Assembly: GCA_021234155.1 (NCBI GenBank)
Contig: JAJEKV010000073.1
Span: 2,700,001-2,764,000, forward strand
Direction: 5' to 3'
Length of the DNA: 64,000 nucleotides
Source of the DNA: Isoetes taiwanensis
Lineage: Eukaryota > Streptophyta > Lycopodiopsida > Isoetales > Isoetaceae
Shown here: positions 1 to 12,600 of the stretch, one piece after another
How the letters are laid out: each line of letters begins with the position of its first letter
Numbering within the stretch: position 1 is the stretch's first letter
Made by a program: the position numbers and the translations under genes
Notes under the pieces: model-generated
What the model was told of the DNA's origin: nothing
Seen by the model: the letters and a program-made list of their open reading frames with translations, nothing else
Databases searched by the model: none

Positions 1-177
1 TTAAGTTAGGATTAAGTTAATTTTTTATTAACTGCCAGTTAAACTTATAAGAGACCCTTATGTTCGCACCGAGACTAAGTTAAGTTTCCGTTAAGACTTT
101 AACCTAACGGAAACTAGTTAAATCCTTTCAGACTAGAACAAGTTAGGTTTTTTTTTTTAACTTAACGACAAAATAAA

Positions 178-815
178 AAGGGAAAACTACCAAAATGCCC
201 CTATGAGTTTATGTAATTATCAAAATGCCCATATAAGTTTCAAAATTACCAAAATGCCCCTGACTCAAATAAATGTACGAATGAAACCAATTTGCCCCTA
301 CACACCAGACTTAATTTTTAAAATACCCCTACACACCAAACTTAAATACCAAAATGCCATTACATACACCAAATTTATTATCAAAATATCCTATACATCA
401 AACTTATTTACCAAAATACCCCTACACAATCTTGTTGTGACACTTACCAGGAGCCAGTGTTTCTTGTGGTGACATGATGATGCTATTGGAGGTATATCAC
501 CACCAGCCATACGCAAACCTCTTGGACGTCTAAAATCTAAACGCATGTGCACAGGAGAAGAAGATGTAAAGAAGAGGAACATCTTTATGGAAGGTGTAAT
601 GGAAGAGACACAATGCATGTAGTTGTAGGGCTCCAATTCAGTGATGATTGTGACTTTCGTAATCTCTTTGTTGAATTTAAACTTCTATTCTTGAGGCATT
701 TCGTATAGATTGAGTAGGATAAGTATGTAAAGGCATTTTGGTAGTTAAGTTTAGTATGTAGGGGGTATTTTGGTAATTAAATTTGGTGTGTAGGGCATTT
801 TGGTGATTAGTTTGG
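178..815. repeat. Inverted-repeat element built of AATTACCAAAATGCCCC-like units
   Basis: The left arm (about 178-440) is a run of degenerate units of the form ACCAAAATGCCCCTACACACC. The right arm (about 728-815) carries the same units in reverse complement (GGCATTTTGGTAATTAAG). The arms enclose about 300 bp of unrelated DNA. A related arm lies at 34430-34665 in the orientation of the right arm. Long terminal inverted repeats of this kind are typical of mutator-like elements, but I found no 9-bp target duplication, so the class is an inference. Confidence 0.6.
479..625 (+). pseudogene. Possible remnant of a MULE transposase C-terminus
   Basis: In the frame around 490-570 the translation reads IGGISPPAIRKPLGRLKSKR followed by a Cys and a GEE stretch. 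The PP-x-x-R-x-P-x-GR-x-x-x-x-R pattern resembles the tail after the SWIM zinc finger of plant mutator-like transposases (usually PPxxRRPPGRPKKxR). Only about 45 residues can be read, a stop lies just upstream, and nothing of the catalytic domain is present. It sits between the inverted arms, which fits a deleted MULE. Chance resemblance is possible. Confidence 0.3.
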
Positions 816-849
816 TGTAGATCTAAGTTCAAACACATCTAAAGAGAGA

Positions 850-965
850 TGATGAAAATCTAGACAAAGCATATAAAGGAAGAGAGACACAGAGGACGAA
901 AGAGAGACAAGAGAGACAAGCGATGATCCCAGAACAACACACACTATCAATTGTATTGAATCACA

Positions 966-970
<5 letters not shown>
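850..970 (-). repeat. First half of the split copia 3' LTR
   Basis: This stretch matches 22858-22978 of the intact LTR base for base by eye, starting TGATGAAAATCTAG, and then enters a TA microsatellite (about 969-994). The rest of the LTR resumes 17 kb away at about 18050. Confidence 0.85.
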
Positions 971-998
<28 letters not shown>

Positions 999-1079
999 AG
1001 TCTTTGTACTATGAGCGGTTGCACTATGAGAGACTGTACAAATCCAACTAGAAGCCAAAATGCAGAGCTATCCAATGAA

Positions 1080-2727
1080 GATTCTACTAGATTCACCAAG
1101 GCTCTGGAAATATTCCCCTAGGCTATATGAGATGCCATTAATGTTCCCCTATATTCCTTAAGATCCCATTATGATTCCTCGAGATCCTTTACAATTCGAT
1201 AAACATTCCGTTAAATTGCCCAATATTTTATGAAGGTTCCATTTTGTATTACAGTGATTGTACAAATTCGACTAGAACTCCAATTCAAAATCATACGATG
1301 AAGGTTCCATAGAGATTCTCTAGATTCTCCAACATTCTATCAAGGTTTCTTTAGACAGAATTCCCTTAGATTCTTAAAGATTCTCTTGAGATTTCCTTAG
1401 ATTTCCAAAAATTATCTCAAGATTCCTCTAGATTGCCCAAGATGCCAGCTAGATTCTCCTACATTCTGTTAGATTCTATGAAGATTTCTCTGCAAGCACA
1501 CCTAATATCAAAGATTCTCCTAGATCCTCTTGGATTTTCTCCTAGATTTCCTAAGATTGCACAAAGATTTCCCTAGATTCTTAAGATTCTATAAAGATTC
1601 TCCTAAATTTTTGGGAATTATCCCAAGATGCCTCTAGATTCACCAAGATTCTATGTAAATTCATTCAAAATTTCAAGGATTCATTCAAATTTTGTAAAGA
1701 TTCCCCTATATTCTCAAAGATTTTATGAAGATTCCTTTGGATTATTTAGAAATTCTCAAAGATTTTTATGAGATTCCCATAGATTCCCCTAAAAGATTGT
1801 TTCAAGATTCACCTAGATTTAGCATGATTCTATGTAGATACTCTTTGATTTCCTTAGATTCTATGAAGATTCCTTTAGGTTCTCCAAAATTTCATCAAGA
1901 TCCCCCTCGATTATTAAAGATTTTATGAAGATTCCTTTAGATCCTATGAAGTTCCTAGACTTCATCAAGATTCTCCTAGATTCCCAAAGATTCTCTAAAG
2001 ATTCACATAAATTCCCCAAGATTCTATGTAGATTCTTATAGACTCTCTAAGATCCTAAGAAGATTTCCATAGTGCTCAAATATTCTATGAAGATTTCCTT
2101 CGATTCCCTTAGATCCTCTCGAGATTCCCCTAGATTTCTAAAGATTGCCCCAAGATTCACCTAGATTCTCCACGATTCTATGTAGATTCTCTTGGACACC
2201 CCTAGATTCTATGAAGATTCCTCTAGATTCTCAAAGATTTCATTAAGATCTCCTTAGATTTTTAAGGATTTTATGAAGATTCCTGCAGATACCCTTAGAT
2301 CCTATTAAGATTCCCTTGATTTCTTCAAGATTCCTCAAGATTATATGTAAATTCATTAAAATTTTCAAGCATTCATTCAAATTTTGTAAAGATTCCCCTA
2401 AGATTCTCAAAGATTTTCATGAGATTCCCATAGATTCCCCTATATTTCAAAAGTTTGTTTCAAGATCCGCCTAGATTTCCCACGATTCAATGTAGATACT
2501 TTTCGATTCCCTTAAATTCTATAAAGATTCCTTTAGGTTCTCCAAAATTTCATCAAGATTCCCCTCGATTATTAAAGATTTTATGAAGATTCCTTTAGAT
2601 CTTATGAAGTTCCTTTAGGTTCGCCAAGATTCCATCAAGATTCTTTTAGATTCCCAAAGATTCTCTAAAGATTCATATGAACTCCCCAAGATTCTATGTA
2701 GATTTTCATAGACTCTCTAAGAATACG
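1080..2727. repeat. Degenerate tandem array of AGATTCYNNTAGATTCC-like units
   Basis: About 1.65 kb is made almost wholly of short variants of AAGATTCTATGAAGATTCC and CCTAGATTCCCAAAGATTC, with spacing of roughly 10-30 bp. A higher-order repeat is visible: about 1646-2055 and about 2342-2723 are long homologous copies roughly 700 bp apart, sharing for example the GTAAATTCATT and GGTTCTCCAAAATTTCATCA segments in the same order. The array ends sharply near 2727. It lies just inside the left end of the 17-kb insertion, like the subterminal repeats of some DNA transposons. Short ORFs in it are by-products of the repeat. Confidence 0.75.
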
Positions 2728-3060
2728 ATCAAGTTAGCTCCAACTGCGACGGAACGATGCCAAAGCACCACTCTTTGGAAAGTTCTCGAGGAGAGGAATC
2801 AATGGTGTGGGTCCCACCTTCATCCAGAGCCCCTCTTTGCAAGTTTTAGGCCCTTGAAGTGATTATAAAAAGAAGCTTCCTAGAAAGTCTATTCATTAAT
2901 GATAGTGTCACCTCATTAACTTTGAAATTAAATAAGGATGCCACCTCACCTCTTTTAATAAAGAAATTGTAATTTAATAAAAAATTTAATGGTTAAGATT
3001 TCTCCTCCCCTTTTGATCCAACGGTTAAGATTATTTGCACCAAAAAAACACATTTTAAGG

Positions 3061-3279
3061 GACCTTTCCTTGCACCTTCCCTAAAAAAAATCAAGGGCCA
3101 AGATTTCTCGCGTGCAGATCCATTTGATCGGGGATGGGGTGCATGCCCCATGCATGCCCCATGCCCCCATCAAATCCAAAGGCCGTTGTCGCGCCACCTC
3201 AAAAATGGACTAGGTGAGATGAATCTCTACATAACTTTAACCCCCCATAGGACCCATAAAGTAATTGTATATATATAGT

Positions 3280-3313
<34 letters not shown>
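3061..3313. repeat. Repeat arm A' with TA microsatellite
   Basis: The stretch with GGGATGGGGTGCATGCCCCA and CCCCCCATAGGACCCATAA is the reverse complement of 12213-12440. It ends in GTATATATATAGTAG and a TA run at 3284-3313, mirrored by the TA run at the other copy. The two copies lie inverted about 9 kb apart. Confidence 0.65.
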
Positions 3314-3318
<5 letters not shown>

Positions 3319-3434
3319 TATATTACTTGGTACCAAAACAGGGTACGCTACGCACGGATAACGTCGAATTGGTTTGGACTTAGGACGATTTTCGGGAACA
3401 AGATGGTGAGATTAGAACTGGCCGAGGCATCGGT

Positions 3435-3671
3435 TTGTTGCATCGGTCATCTGCAGATTCTGACTTGGAAGCTCAACATATTAAACCAAGCACCAGCAAC
3501 ATTGAAAGCGAACCATTGCGAAGAGAGCGTAGGTCAGTTTTGCTGCGAACAGCATCAATGGCCCATGTCCGTGACAGGGTAAAAGAGGTGCCTCCAGAGT
3601 GGGCTTTGCTGTTGATGGGATGCTTTCTAGGATGCGCCACTGGAGTCAGTGTTGTGGCATTCAACAAGGGG
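3435..3671 (+). pseudogene. First-exon fragment of a CLC-f/e type chloride channel gene
   Basis: The frame ends with PPEWALLLMGCFLGCATGV followed by SVVAFNKG. This corresponds to the start of the first membrane helix of plant CLC-f/CLC-e anion channels (PPEWALLL.GC..G...G..VA.FNKGV in the family). Upstream is a basic, serine-rich N-terminal region with RRERRS, as in CLC-f. The frame stops being homologous exactly at a good splice donor (GGG then GTAAGT at 3672), where family members also continue with GV. No further CLC exon follows: the sequence goes straight into repeat DNA. So it is an isolated captured exon, probably without function. The reading upstream of 3435 is uncertain. Confidence 0.6.
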
Positions 3672-3740
3672 GTAAGTAATTATGTCATATATCCTTATAT
3701 ATATATACAATTATTTGGAGGTCTACCAACATGGTGTAGA

Positions 3741-4020
3741 GATTGATCTCGGCCGTCCATCTCTGAGATGGACGGCCGAGACGGTGCCACCTCGTAACAC
3801 CCCAAGCATCCCTCCTTATTTGGGGCTTTTAATCTCGGCCCTTGAAATTGGGGCATTTTATCTAGACCGTCCATTAAAATTATTTGGGGCTTTTCATATG
3901 GGCCGTCGGATTAAAAGGGAAGGTCAAATCTTGGCCGTCAATTTTGGATAGGAAGTTGCAAGGAAAAGCCCTTATTTGGGGCTTTTAATCTGGGCCCTTG
4001 AAATTAGGGTACTCATCTAG
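3741..4020. repeat. Repeat B with 33-bp palindrome and GGGGCTTTT units
   Basis: It starts with a perfect hairpin (3748-3780: 16 bp, one-base loop T, 16 bp; arm CTCGGCCGTCCATCTC). Then come two or three units containing TTATTTGGGGCTTTTAATCT and GGCCCTTGAAATT. A second copy lies at 12451-12600 in direct orientation, where the palindrome has two mismatches. Confidence 0.7.
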
Positions 4021-4636
4021 ACCATCGAATTCTAAGATTTGATCTATAAAAAAGTCAAGGAAATTAAATGCCATTTATTGGTGGCACCATCTCATATGTC
4101 ATTTTGGTTCCTCATCTATTCTGAAAGGTTTTAGTATAAGGTGTCATATCTAATTTTATTTAATGATAACGGTGGCAATAAGCCTAATCATTTAATTTCT
4201 TAAATGTCACACATGAGGTAGGTGTCGTGCAATGGTTGATGGGAGAAAAAACACCAAAAAGCCCTCCAAATTTTTTACCACGATTTTTTTCCTTTGGCGG
4301 TGGCTGTTCCACCAGTTCGGATCGAGCAGAGAAGAGGGTATTACAGCGGTCTCTGTCTTCTGATGAATATCTCAGAAACCTGCTTTTTATTCTTGCTCCT
4401 TTAGCCAGGCGCCGTGTTTGCTCCGATTGTTCTTGCTAATCGGATCATTCAGGCATTTGAACAATGCATTCTTCGTCAGAGGAGAAACAAAATCGAAGGC
4501 AAACTGCAGAGATATTTTTAGAAGGTAAAAGTGCGGCCATTATTTGAAATATTTTGGATCGTTCTAAACATTTAACTCGCCTCAATCCATCCATGCACAT
4601 AAAACGCCCCAGTTCTGGCTTCCCACCTCCTGATCC

Positions 4637-5274
4637 TTGGATATGGAGCTTTCTCATCAACAGAGAAGCCGGAAGCGGTCTAAGGCAAGTAATTTCTTAG
4701 CTAGATTTAACAGTGATGTGCAGGGTATTTTGTCCCGGAAGACAATTGATCGGAAGGAGGCTAAGAATAACAAGCTTCAAATTCAGCCTCTGTTAGACCC
4801 AGATCGTTTTTTCCACCAGAATGGCGCAGATGCTGCCATGTCTAGGATATCTAGCGTTTTGAGGGAGTTGTTTTAGGCTTATGAAATTCTGCAACAAATC
4901 TTTACCTACTTTTTGTTGTCAAATACAGGAAAGATGTTGCTGGCCGCATTTGCATGTGAGTGCAAAGATAATTATGCAAATATATACGATTTTTGTGGAT
5001 AGTGCCTATCTAAACATTTTCATGTGCTAACAAGGTAACTGATACTTCTTAGCTAGATTAGTTGTTGTACATTTCCAGCTTGCATCCTAGTCAGAAGCTC
5101 TGCTTTAAAGCTCTATATGATGAATGTGACGATGTAGAGTTGACCCACTTTAGTCCTGATATTGATGTAGATGTTCTTGGGCTGAGCATTTCCGAAAGAG
5201 ATGGAGACATTGCCTGTAGTGACTCTGGCAAGGAGGACATATCTAGACAGGTTTGTAACGAATATTATGCCTGA
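4637..5274 (+). pseudogene. Unidentified exon-like fragments
   Basis: Two open stretches look exonic. One (4637-4876) encodes about 79 residues with RKRSK, a hydrophilic middle and a VLRELF end. The other (about 5062-5251) includes HPSQKLCFKALYDECDDVEL and an acidic serine-rich tail, and stops at a possible donor (CAG then GTTTGT at 5252). AT-rich sequence separates them. They precede the PPR remnant at 5755 and could be the front of the same captured gene. I do not recognise either. Confidence 0.25.
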
Positions 5275-5754
5275 TCGTACTGTTGGTCAGGGATCTATAG
5301 CAAATTCAAATGCTGAAATATGAATTAAAATTGCATATTCTTAATCTCACAAAATAGATAAATAGGGCACTCTTTCTGTTGACAAAGGGTCGATCTCTTT
5401 CATGTATTGGTCTTCTTTTTTTATTGTCTTACGTAATATATCTGTGGCCTTGCTATGAGGTAAGGAATATTATCAGTATTTTATAAGAACTGGTTGCCAT
5501 TTGGCATCTGTTTATGGCAGCCCTATCCTTCTTGCCACCCATTAATCCTTTTTTTTTTTGTTGCAAATGTGTGTGGCAGCCATATCCTCTGGCCGCTCTT
5601 TGGGAATGCTAATGCATAGCAATAAGATCTTTATGCTGGATTTATGCTAATATCTTTTATCATTCAAACACGATTGGAGGCTTCGCAAGAGTTGGAGTCC
5701 TTACATCATGCTGCCCCAATTGATTATCTAAAGGCTTATGTTGCAGACCTAGGT

Positions 5755-6224
5755 TGAAGCTCTAGAAATTTTTGAGGAGCTGAAGAAATTAGGTATTATT
5801 CCTAGCATAATCAGTTACAATACGTTGTTAGATGTGTATGGAATAATGGGGAAAGGAGAGGAAATGCTGGTACCTTTTAAGAAATTACAGGAAGCTAAGT
5901 GCATACCAGATAAGGTGACATGAAATATCATCGTGAGTCCTTATGGAAGAGCTGGTAAGCTTGAGCAAGTATATTGGGCTTTCAGCAGATAAAGAAGATA
6001 TGCAAAAATTTGTCAAGTGGATACATATAATGTTTTGATTGATGCTTATGGTCGATGGGGGGACATCAGCACATGCAATTGACATCTACAAGGAGATGCT
6101 CGAGGCTGGATACCAGCCTAATGTATCTACTTGCAATGCATTCTTGGTTTCTTTTTCAAGAGAGGGCCATTTTCTAGAATGTGCGCATTTGAAACATTTG
6201 ATCAGACATTTCAAGAAGGCCTGC
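5755..6224 (+). pseudogene. P-type pentatricopeptide repeat (PPR) gene remnant
   Basis: The translation shows about four PPR motifs: EALEIFEELKKLGIIPSIIS then YNTLLDVYGIMGKGEEML, then an EAKCIPDKVT motif broken by TGA, then YNVLIDAYGRWGD, and after a frameshift AIDIYKEMLEAGYQPNVSTC. PPR proteins of this P class bind organelle RNA. Two in-frame stops (near 5920 and 5990) and a frameshift near 6065 show it is dead. It ends with HLKHLIRHFKKAC and a stop. No start or organelle targeting sequence can be assigned. It lies within the 17-kb insertion and is likely captured. Confidence 0.75.
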
Positions 6225-6239
6225 TAAGCTTCTCTTCTC

Positions 6240-9200
6240 TACTCATGTGCAAATGCTAACCAGTTCTCTTAAAGCATAGAAGAAAATAAATTTCTTCATC
6301 TGCATGTCAAGGTATCCTCGAGCAATTATGTATTTGGATTCTTTTATTGCATTATTCGGGAAATTGCAATGAGCTCATTCAGTTTTTAAAGGCCAAGGAA
6401 TACATGTTGAAAAGTCAATCAAAGCCCCATTTTCACAAGGAATTGAGCTTTAGTATTTCCTAGAGTCTTAAACAGCCTCCTTTCCTTTGAGCACTGTCCT
6501 GTTCGTGCAGTTGCTTTAGAATAGGACTAACAGATAAATTAGAATTTAGGAAAACTCAGAATTGAGGTTGTCTTTTCGATTTTAAGCGATGAGGCTATAA
6601 GTCAAAGCAGAGTAGTGCTCTACTCTGCTTGCATCAGAGTAAACAATCTGGGAACTTTCAGTCAGAAATCCAACAAATTTGCAGCTTTTTCTATTTTTTA
6701 AATCTTTGTAGACTGGTAAATGTTCTCTATTCTGAATTTCTGTGTAGTTGCTTGTGTGGAGAGGTGTAAGTATGCAGATCTACCCACGCAGATTGTTTCC
6801 ACAAGATTATCCCTGTACCAGAGGAATTTTCAAGTCAAATTCTTGACGTGGCGCCTGGGGAAATCTGGCAAACCTCAACAAATTTGCAGGCCAAAAATTT
6901 GCAGGCCAGCAATCCAACAAAGTAAGTCCAACATCTGAGCAAATCTTGCAAGCATCTAAGTTCCAAGTTTTTGTCTGTCAATCAGGCCGAGATTTGCCCC
7001 GAGATTTGCCCACCCTTCATCGTTACATTGAAGCTAACAATAAAAGATTCTACTAATCGTATCTTAAGGTGCAAGGGTAAGCTATGACGTAAGCATAGAA
7101 TATTGCCTTGATTCTTAGCTACGGTTACATATGGGATTTTCTGGAAGACATTTGTTGTAGTTATACAGATCCGGGTGATGTGAAAGAAAATGCCATGGAG
7201 GCCATATTTTGGACTCGTGGGCGGGCAAATTTTAAGATGTCCGCGATTTTTTTTGGCTGTTTGTCGACGGTTTCTTCAACCCGTTCGTTCCTGTGTCAAC
7301 AAAACAAGAACTACAAAACAACACGGGAATACAAAAACAGCAAACAGCATCGTACGACCAGAAGAAGGCTGGAAAATGCGAACCATGATCAGCCTAAACC
7401 TGAGAACAGTACATACAAGATATAATGATGCTTTTGCGACCGTTTAAAACATCTCAAGGCAGTTATTTAAGCGAATGCAATTAGAAGCAGAAAGGGAACT
7501 TGTGTCTCAATCAATTATCACTCTGCTGCAGATTGTAAGAAATGCAGATTGTATCCAAACATGTTGGAATTATCGAACATGGTCTGTTTGCTATTCAGCT
7601 CTTCATTTGAATGGTCGTCTGATTGCAAAGTAGAGGAAGCTTTGTTGTTATGGCAATACAAAGGAAGTATTTTTTGACAGCTTTATTTCGTATGTTTAGG
7701 TGAGTACAATGCAAGTTGATTTTTAAATTTATAAAACTATTTCGAGTTTATCCTTGTTCTGTTTTTGCTTTTCAGCCAGTAGATTCTGAATGTGCTTGTG
7801 TATTTTTTAGCAATGGCGAAGCTTCTATACCGGTGCACATTGACATTTCAGGCATAGTAAGAATCACTGGACCAAATTTATCAACATCGATAATCAGCAT
7901 TTAGCTGTTGCAGAGGTGTGTTTGTTGTGGCAAACTTGATTGATTAAAGAACTGAACTGATGGAGTGAGTGCAGGCCATGAGTTCCTAGATAAACTACTT
8001 CAGTATGTTCATTGAGAACAGATAACAGCTAGAGAGGCTACAGGTTGCTGTTAATACGTGTTTGGTTTAGTTGTGAGTTTAAGCTCATGTGCTGTGAATA
8101 CTGTGAGCCAATGTTTGCTGCATGCTGCCATGCAGAGAAAGACTGAATTAAAAAGTGTAGATTATAGAACTGCATGGATTTTTCTCTTTGCAATGGCTAA
8201 CCATATGGTTTGCCATTAGAAAATATCGTTTTATGCTGCAAAGAACATGTAAGAGTGGCATGTCAAAGCTTCTCTATTTTATCAGCTAATGGTTTATACA
8301 TGCCATTAACACTTTGCCGCTGGTTTAAGGATAACCGTTGCTGATAGAAGCAATATTTCTACCTCCATAACCCTCCATAACATATGAGATTTTCTGGAAG
8401 ACATTTGTTGTAGTTGTTATGAAGCTCGACGATGGACTGCTAGGCTTTCATATTGTTTCAAAACTCGGTGATTTAATCCATATGGTCTGGATTTTTTACT
8501 CTGTCAGAGGCAAAGTCAAGGGATGCTTTCTTTTCTGCGGCCTATAATAGGCTGGTTTATGTTAGGCAAATTGGAAACAACTTATGGTTTAAGAGTTTTT
8601 GCAAGAATCTAATGCCTTGGCTAAATTTCATTCTTCAGACATGGTTCTTGGATCTACTACAAAGTGTTTGTCAATAGTATTTTTGGTTTCTTAGCATGCT
8701 CAAAGATTGTGTTTAGAAATCAATGGCCTGCAAGTCCAAGTCCTCCTTTGTAGTTTGAATGGCTTAATACGTCATGTTTGGCTCGATTGGAGCTGTTTTC
8801 TCATGCTATTAACTTCGTCGATTAGGATTCCAATGTGCTTGCCCTTAATAGCTTGAGCTTGCCTTCATTTATTTTTAATCTAATGATAGCTGTTGCTTTG
8901 CAGGTGTGCTCTGACGTCCAATTCTGTTATATGTTTTATGGATGGCTATTGTGTATGTAGTCGTATTTACAGACAGGTCAGATAACCATGGCGTCAAATT
9001 CTCTGTGTAGCCAAAATAGGCTGGTCATACACTGATTCAGAATGCCAAAATTGGCATTGAGCTTGACATTGACAGATTTTGTTAAGGCCAAAACTGGCCA
9101 TGAAACCTTGATCTAGCATTTTTATTGTTCTGGTTTTCAATTGCCTTAGGTCAGAAGGAGAAAATAATAAAGGAAAATGTGCAATATGGCATTTGGTACT

Positions 9201-12110
9201 GGCCGATTTATTCAGGATTGGAGCTTACTGAATGCTTTGTACACAGGTTTGGCATTTTTGGCAAGACTCGATGGCTTATTCAAGTATAAACAATGGTCTG
9301 TGCTAGATACACGTTTTCTTTATTTATGTCACGCATTTGAATATCGTATGGGTGCTGTTTGGTCCAGTACATTGTGACACCTTTCTTCACCATCAGAGCT
9401 CATGGTCCGTTGTGTCCTTCCTTTGTTTTCTAGTTTTATCATTTTGTAGTTTGGCAATGTATTTCAAGGATGGATACGATTGTGCATTCTCGGGCACCGG
9501 GTAGGTTTTCCAATGCACTTCTAGATCCGTAGTAAGTTTTTCTGATGCTTTAGCAGAGTTAGCATGGCTTTTGTTGGGCCTAAATATGTTTTATTTAACC
9601 GTGTATTCCAATATTTCTGGTTCCTTTCCTGTTCAATCCAAGTCTTGAGTATTCTCTGGTTCCTTTCTGTTCCATGTAATCTAAGCCTATTCACAGCCAG
9701 TTGTATCTACATATCTCACAGCAATGACCGAACTTTTGCAAAGGTAACAATATGTGAAGCATGCAAACATTTGAGTGTGACGTCTACCGTTTGTTTAGAT
9801 TTGTTTTGCGTTTTTTTGTTCCTGCGGTCTAAATTTCTAGTTGTTCAATGCCTTTCTCCTATTTATATGCATTCAATGGCGGTTGTTTGGATTACGGATT
9901 TGTGGGCTCCTTTCTATATCTTCCCTTTATAATGCTGCCATTTGTGGTCTCGTACCAAATTCCCATTTGGAGTGCAAAGCATGGACTCGCCGATCTCCAT
10001 AGGCAGTCTATTTATTAGTGTTCTTTTTCATATTGGCATCTCATTACGTCTATTTGCGGTAAATAAGTGGTAATCCTCTTAGTACTTTGGCGGTTGTTTG
10101 GATTACGCATTTGTAGGCCACTATTACGTATTTAAGCTACCAAGCTTCGTCTTTTGAACCACTCATTTTGATCGAGACCAAAATATTTCTTTTTCTTTAT
10201 GTGCGCTTACACTATCTTCGTATCATAGCACATTCAACTAACAAAGCAAAGCAAAAAAAATATCTGTTGTGAATAGATATCGAGGACGAAGCTGAAAACT
10301 ATATGCGAGCCATGTGCGTAATGCTACTTTCACCCTTTGATTTTTGCATGGGTTGCTCATTGGTTTTGGATCAAACAACTATTCTATAGTAGGATCTGCA
10401 ATGATGTGCACTATATCGTTAATATGCAATGATGTGCACTATATCGTTAATATGCAACTCAGGTTGGACTAGCTACACACAATAAATAGATGGATAGATA
10501 GGTTTTTTAACCCTTTCAAAACTAATAATGCAAAATGCATTATGGACGCATTGAGTCAATCCATCCTATTGGCACTATTCACTTCAAAAAAATTGACTAT
10601 TCTGGGTGGAAATATGACTAAATGTTTGACAGAAATGGAAGCAATGGATTGACCCTTGACAGAGAATTACTACGGCTACAACGTTCACTTTAACGTAAAA
10701 CACTTATGGTAAAATCTTCATGCAAAAAAAGTCGATGACATTGTCCATATTTTTTAAAGGTTTTGGAGCTCTTTATAATGCCTTCATTCCACAACTTAAG
10801 CATATATAAATGATAAAATGTTGCCATTTCCTTCGGTGAAAGTTAATTCAAGCGATACTTTCATAGTCTTTTATGTGACTGTGTTAGCATCTATGCTAGC
10901 AAGTCTTATGGTATTTTGCATGCTCACAGAATAATGAACCTCACATGGAATTTATAGAATATAGCATCTACATGCTCATGTTTTGAATAGCCTATAGGAA
11001 GTATGTGCATCACACTTGCAACCTACTCAATTTGTGCATTTTAATTGGAAGCCCAATTTTTAAAACTGGAAGATAAGGGCTATTCTTTTGAACATTACAA
11101 AGACATGGTTGAAGAATCTTTACATGATGTTGAAGAATCTAATCGAAAACTATGAAAATCACGAAGAATTTCCATGGAATGATGGCAAAGAAAATGATCA
11201 TGAAATTTCACGAAATTTTTAAAAATCGTGGAGATCTAGCAAAAATCTTTGGAGATATTGTAGTGGAACACTATGGGCTCATTGGAGTTCAGATATCTCA
11301 GGGCAAAAGGAACCACTTTGTCAAGGACCTCAAAATCTCAAGTGACCAATTAACTGTCAATGTGCTTTGCTTCTTAATTGACTAAATTGCCCGCGTGGAT
11401 AAAGGACACAGAAGCTAAGCTAGCCACCTTTGACTTCGATGAATATAAAGGTCACTCCTCCTAGAAGCAAGAGATGTTTCCGTCACAAATACCACGATAT
11501 GAATCGTATTTTTTGGATAGTTTTTCCACCTTTCACACCATCTTTTTCTGCACGTTGGGTGGTCCATCTAAAAGTCCTTCGAAGTAACCCTTTAATGGTT
11601 CAAAACACTCTTCGAGGATTACACTTTGATAATAATATTCAATGCAAGACTAGAAGTGCTAGTATAATAGTCTTCTTTTTTTACTTTGAAAAATAAAGAC
11701 ATGATAAACACCTCGGTTGCTAAAGATGGATACATTCAACTAAATAGTACAACTGCGACTCTTTGAGGTTAATTCAAATTTAAGTCAACTATTCACTGAG
11801 AAGTACTAATAAACAATGGCGAGCTTCATTGAATGGCTATTGTGCGAGGAATTGAACTTAAATGTTCGCGTCTTTGAACTAAATGCATACTGCCACTATG
11901 CACTAAAGACGCTGATACCAAATCATATGATGACAATAAATCAGTGGGTTCCGATACTTGAATTCGACATGAACAAACAAAACTTTGATACTTATTTATG
12001 ACTTCTTCTAACTTAATTATTGGCACGAACTTCACATAGTGATCTGCTTAATCTCGAAGGTTATTTCCAGATGTTGTGACCATGATTGATAAACCCTTGC
12101 GATAGTATTG
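6240..12110. other. Long AT-rich stretch without recognisable genes
   Basis: No convincing coding homology was seen. Two small internal repeats stand out: a 33-bp motif with GATTTTCTGGAAGACATTTG at about 7130-7162 and 8381-8415, and a perfect 28-bp tandem duplication at 10398-10453. Short ORFs here lack family resemblance and could be chance or introns of captured genes. Confidence 0.5.
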
Positions 12111-12211
<101 letters not shown>

Positions 12212-12212
12212 C

Positions 12213-12600
12213 TATCTACTATATATATACAATTATATTATGGGTCCTATGGGGGGGTGAATGTATGTAGAGATTCATCCGAGCCGTCGATTTTCTGAGG
12301 TGTCGCGACAATAGCCCTTAGATTTGATGGGGGGCATGCATGGGGCATGGATGGGGCATGCACCCCATCCCTGGGCCGTCGATCGGGCACGTGAGAAATC
12401 GTGGCCCTTGATTTTAAGCTTAAGGAAGGTGCAAGAAAATTGTTGGTAAAGATTGATCTCGGCCGTCCATCTCTGAGATAGACGGTCCAGACGGTGACAC
12501 TTCAATCAACCCCAAGCAGCCCCCTTTATTTGGGGCTTTTGATGTGGCCCGTTAGATCTATGGATTCAATTGGGGCATTTTATGTAGACCGTCCATCCTG
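12213..12600. repeat. Repeat arms A and B side by side
   Basis: Bases 12213-12440 are the reverse complement of 3061-3290. Bases 12451-12600 repeat 3741-3890 in direct orientation, including the hairpin CTCGGCCGTCCATCTC at 12458-12490, here with two mismatches in the second arm. The composite suggests a TIR-bearing element whose arms were reshuffled around the CLC-f fragment at 3.4 kb. Confidence 0.65.
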
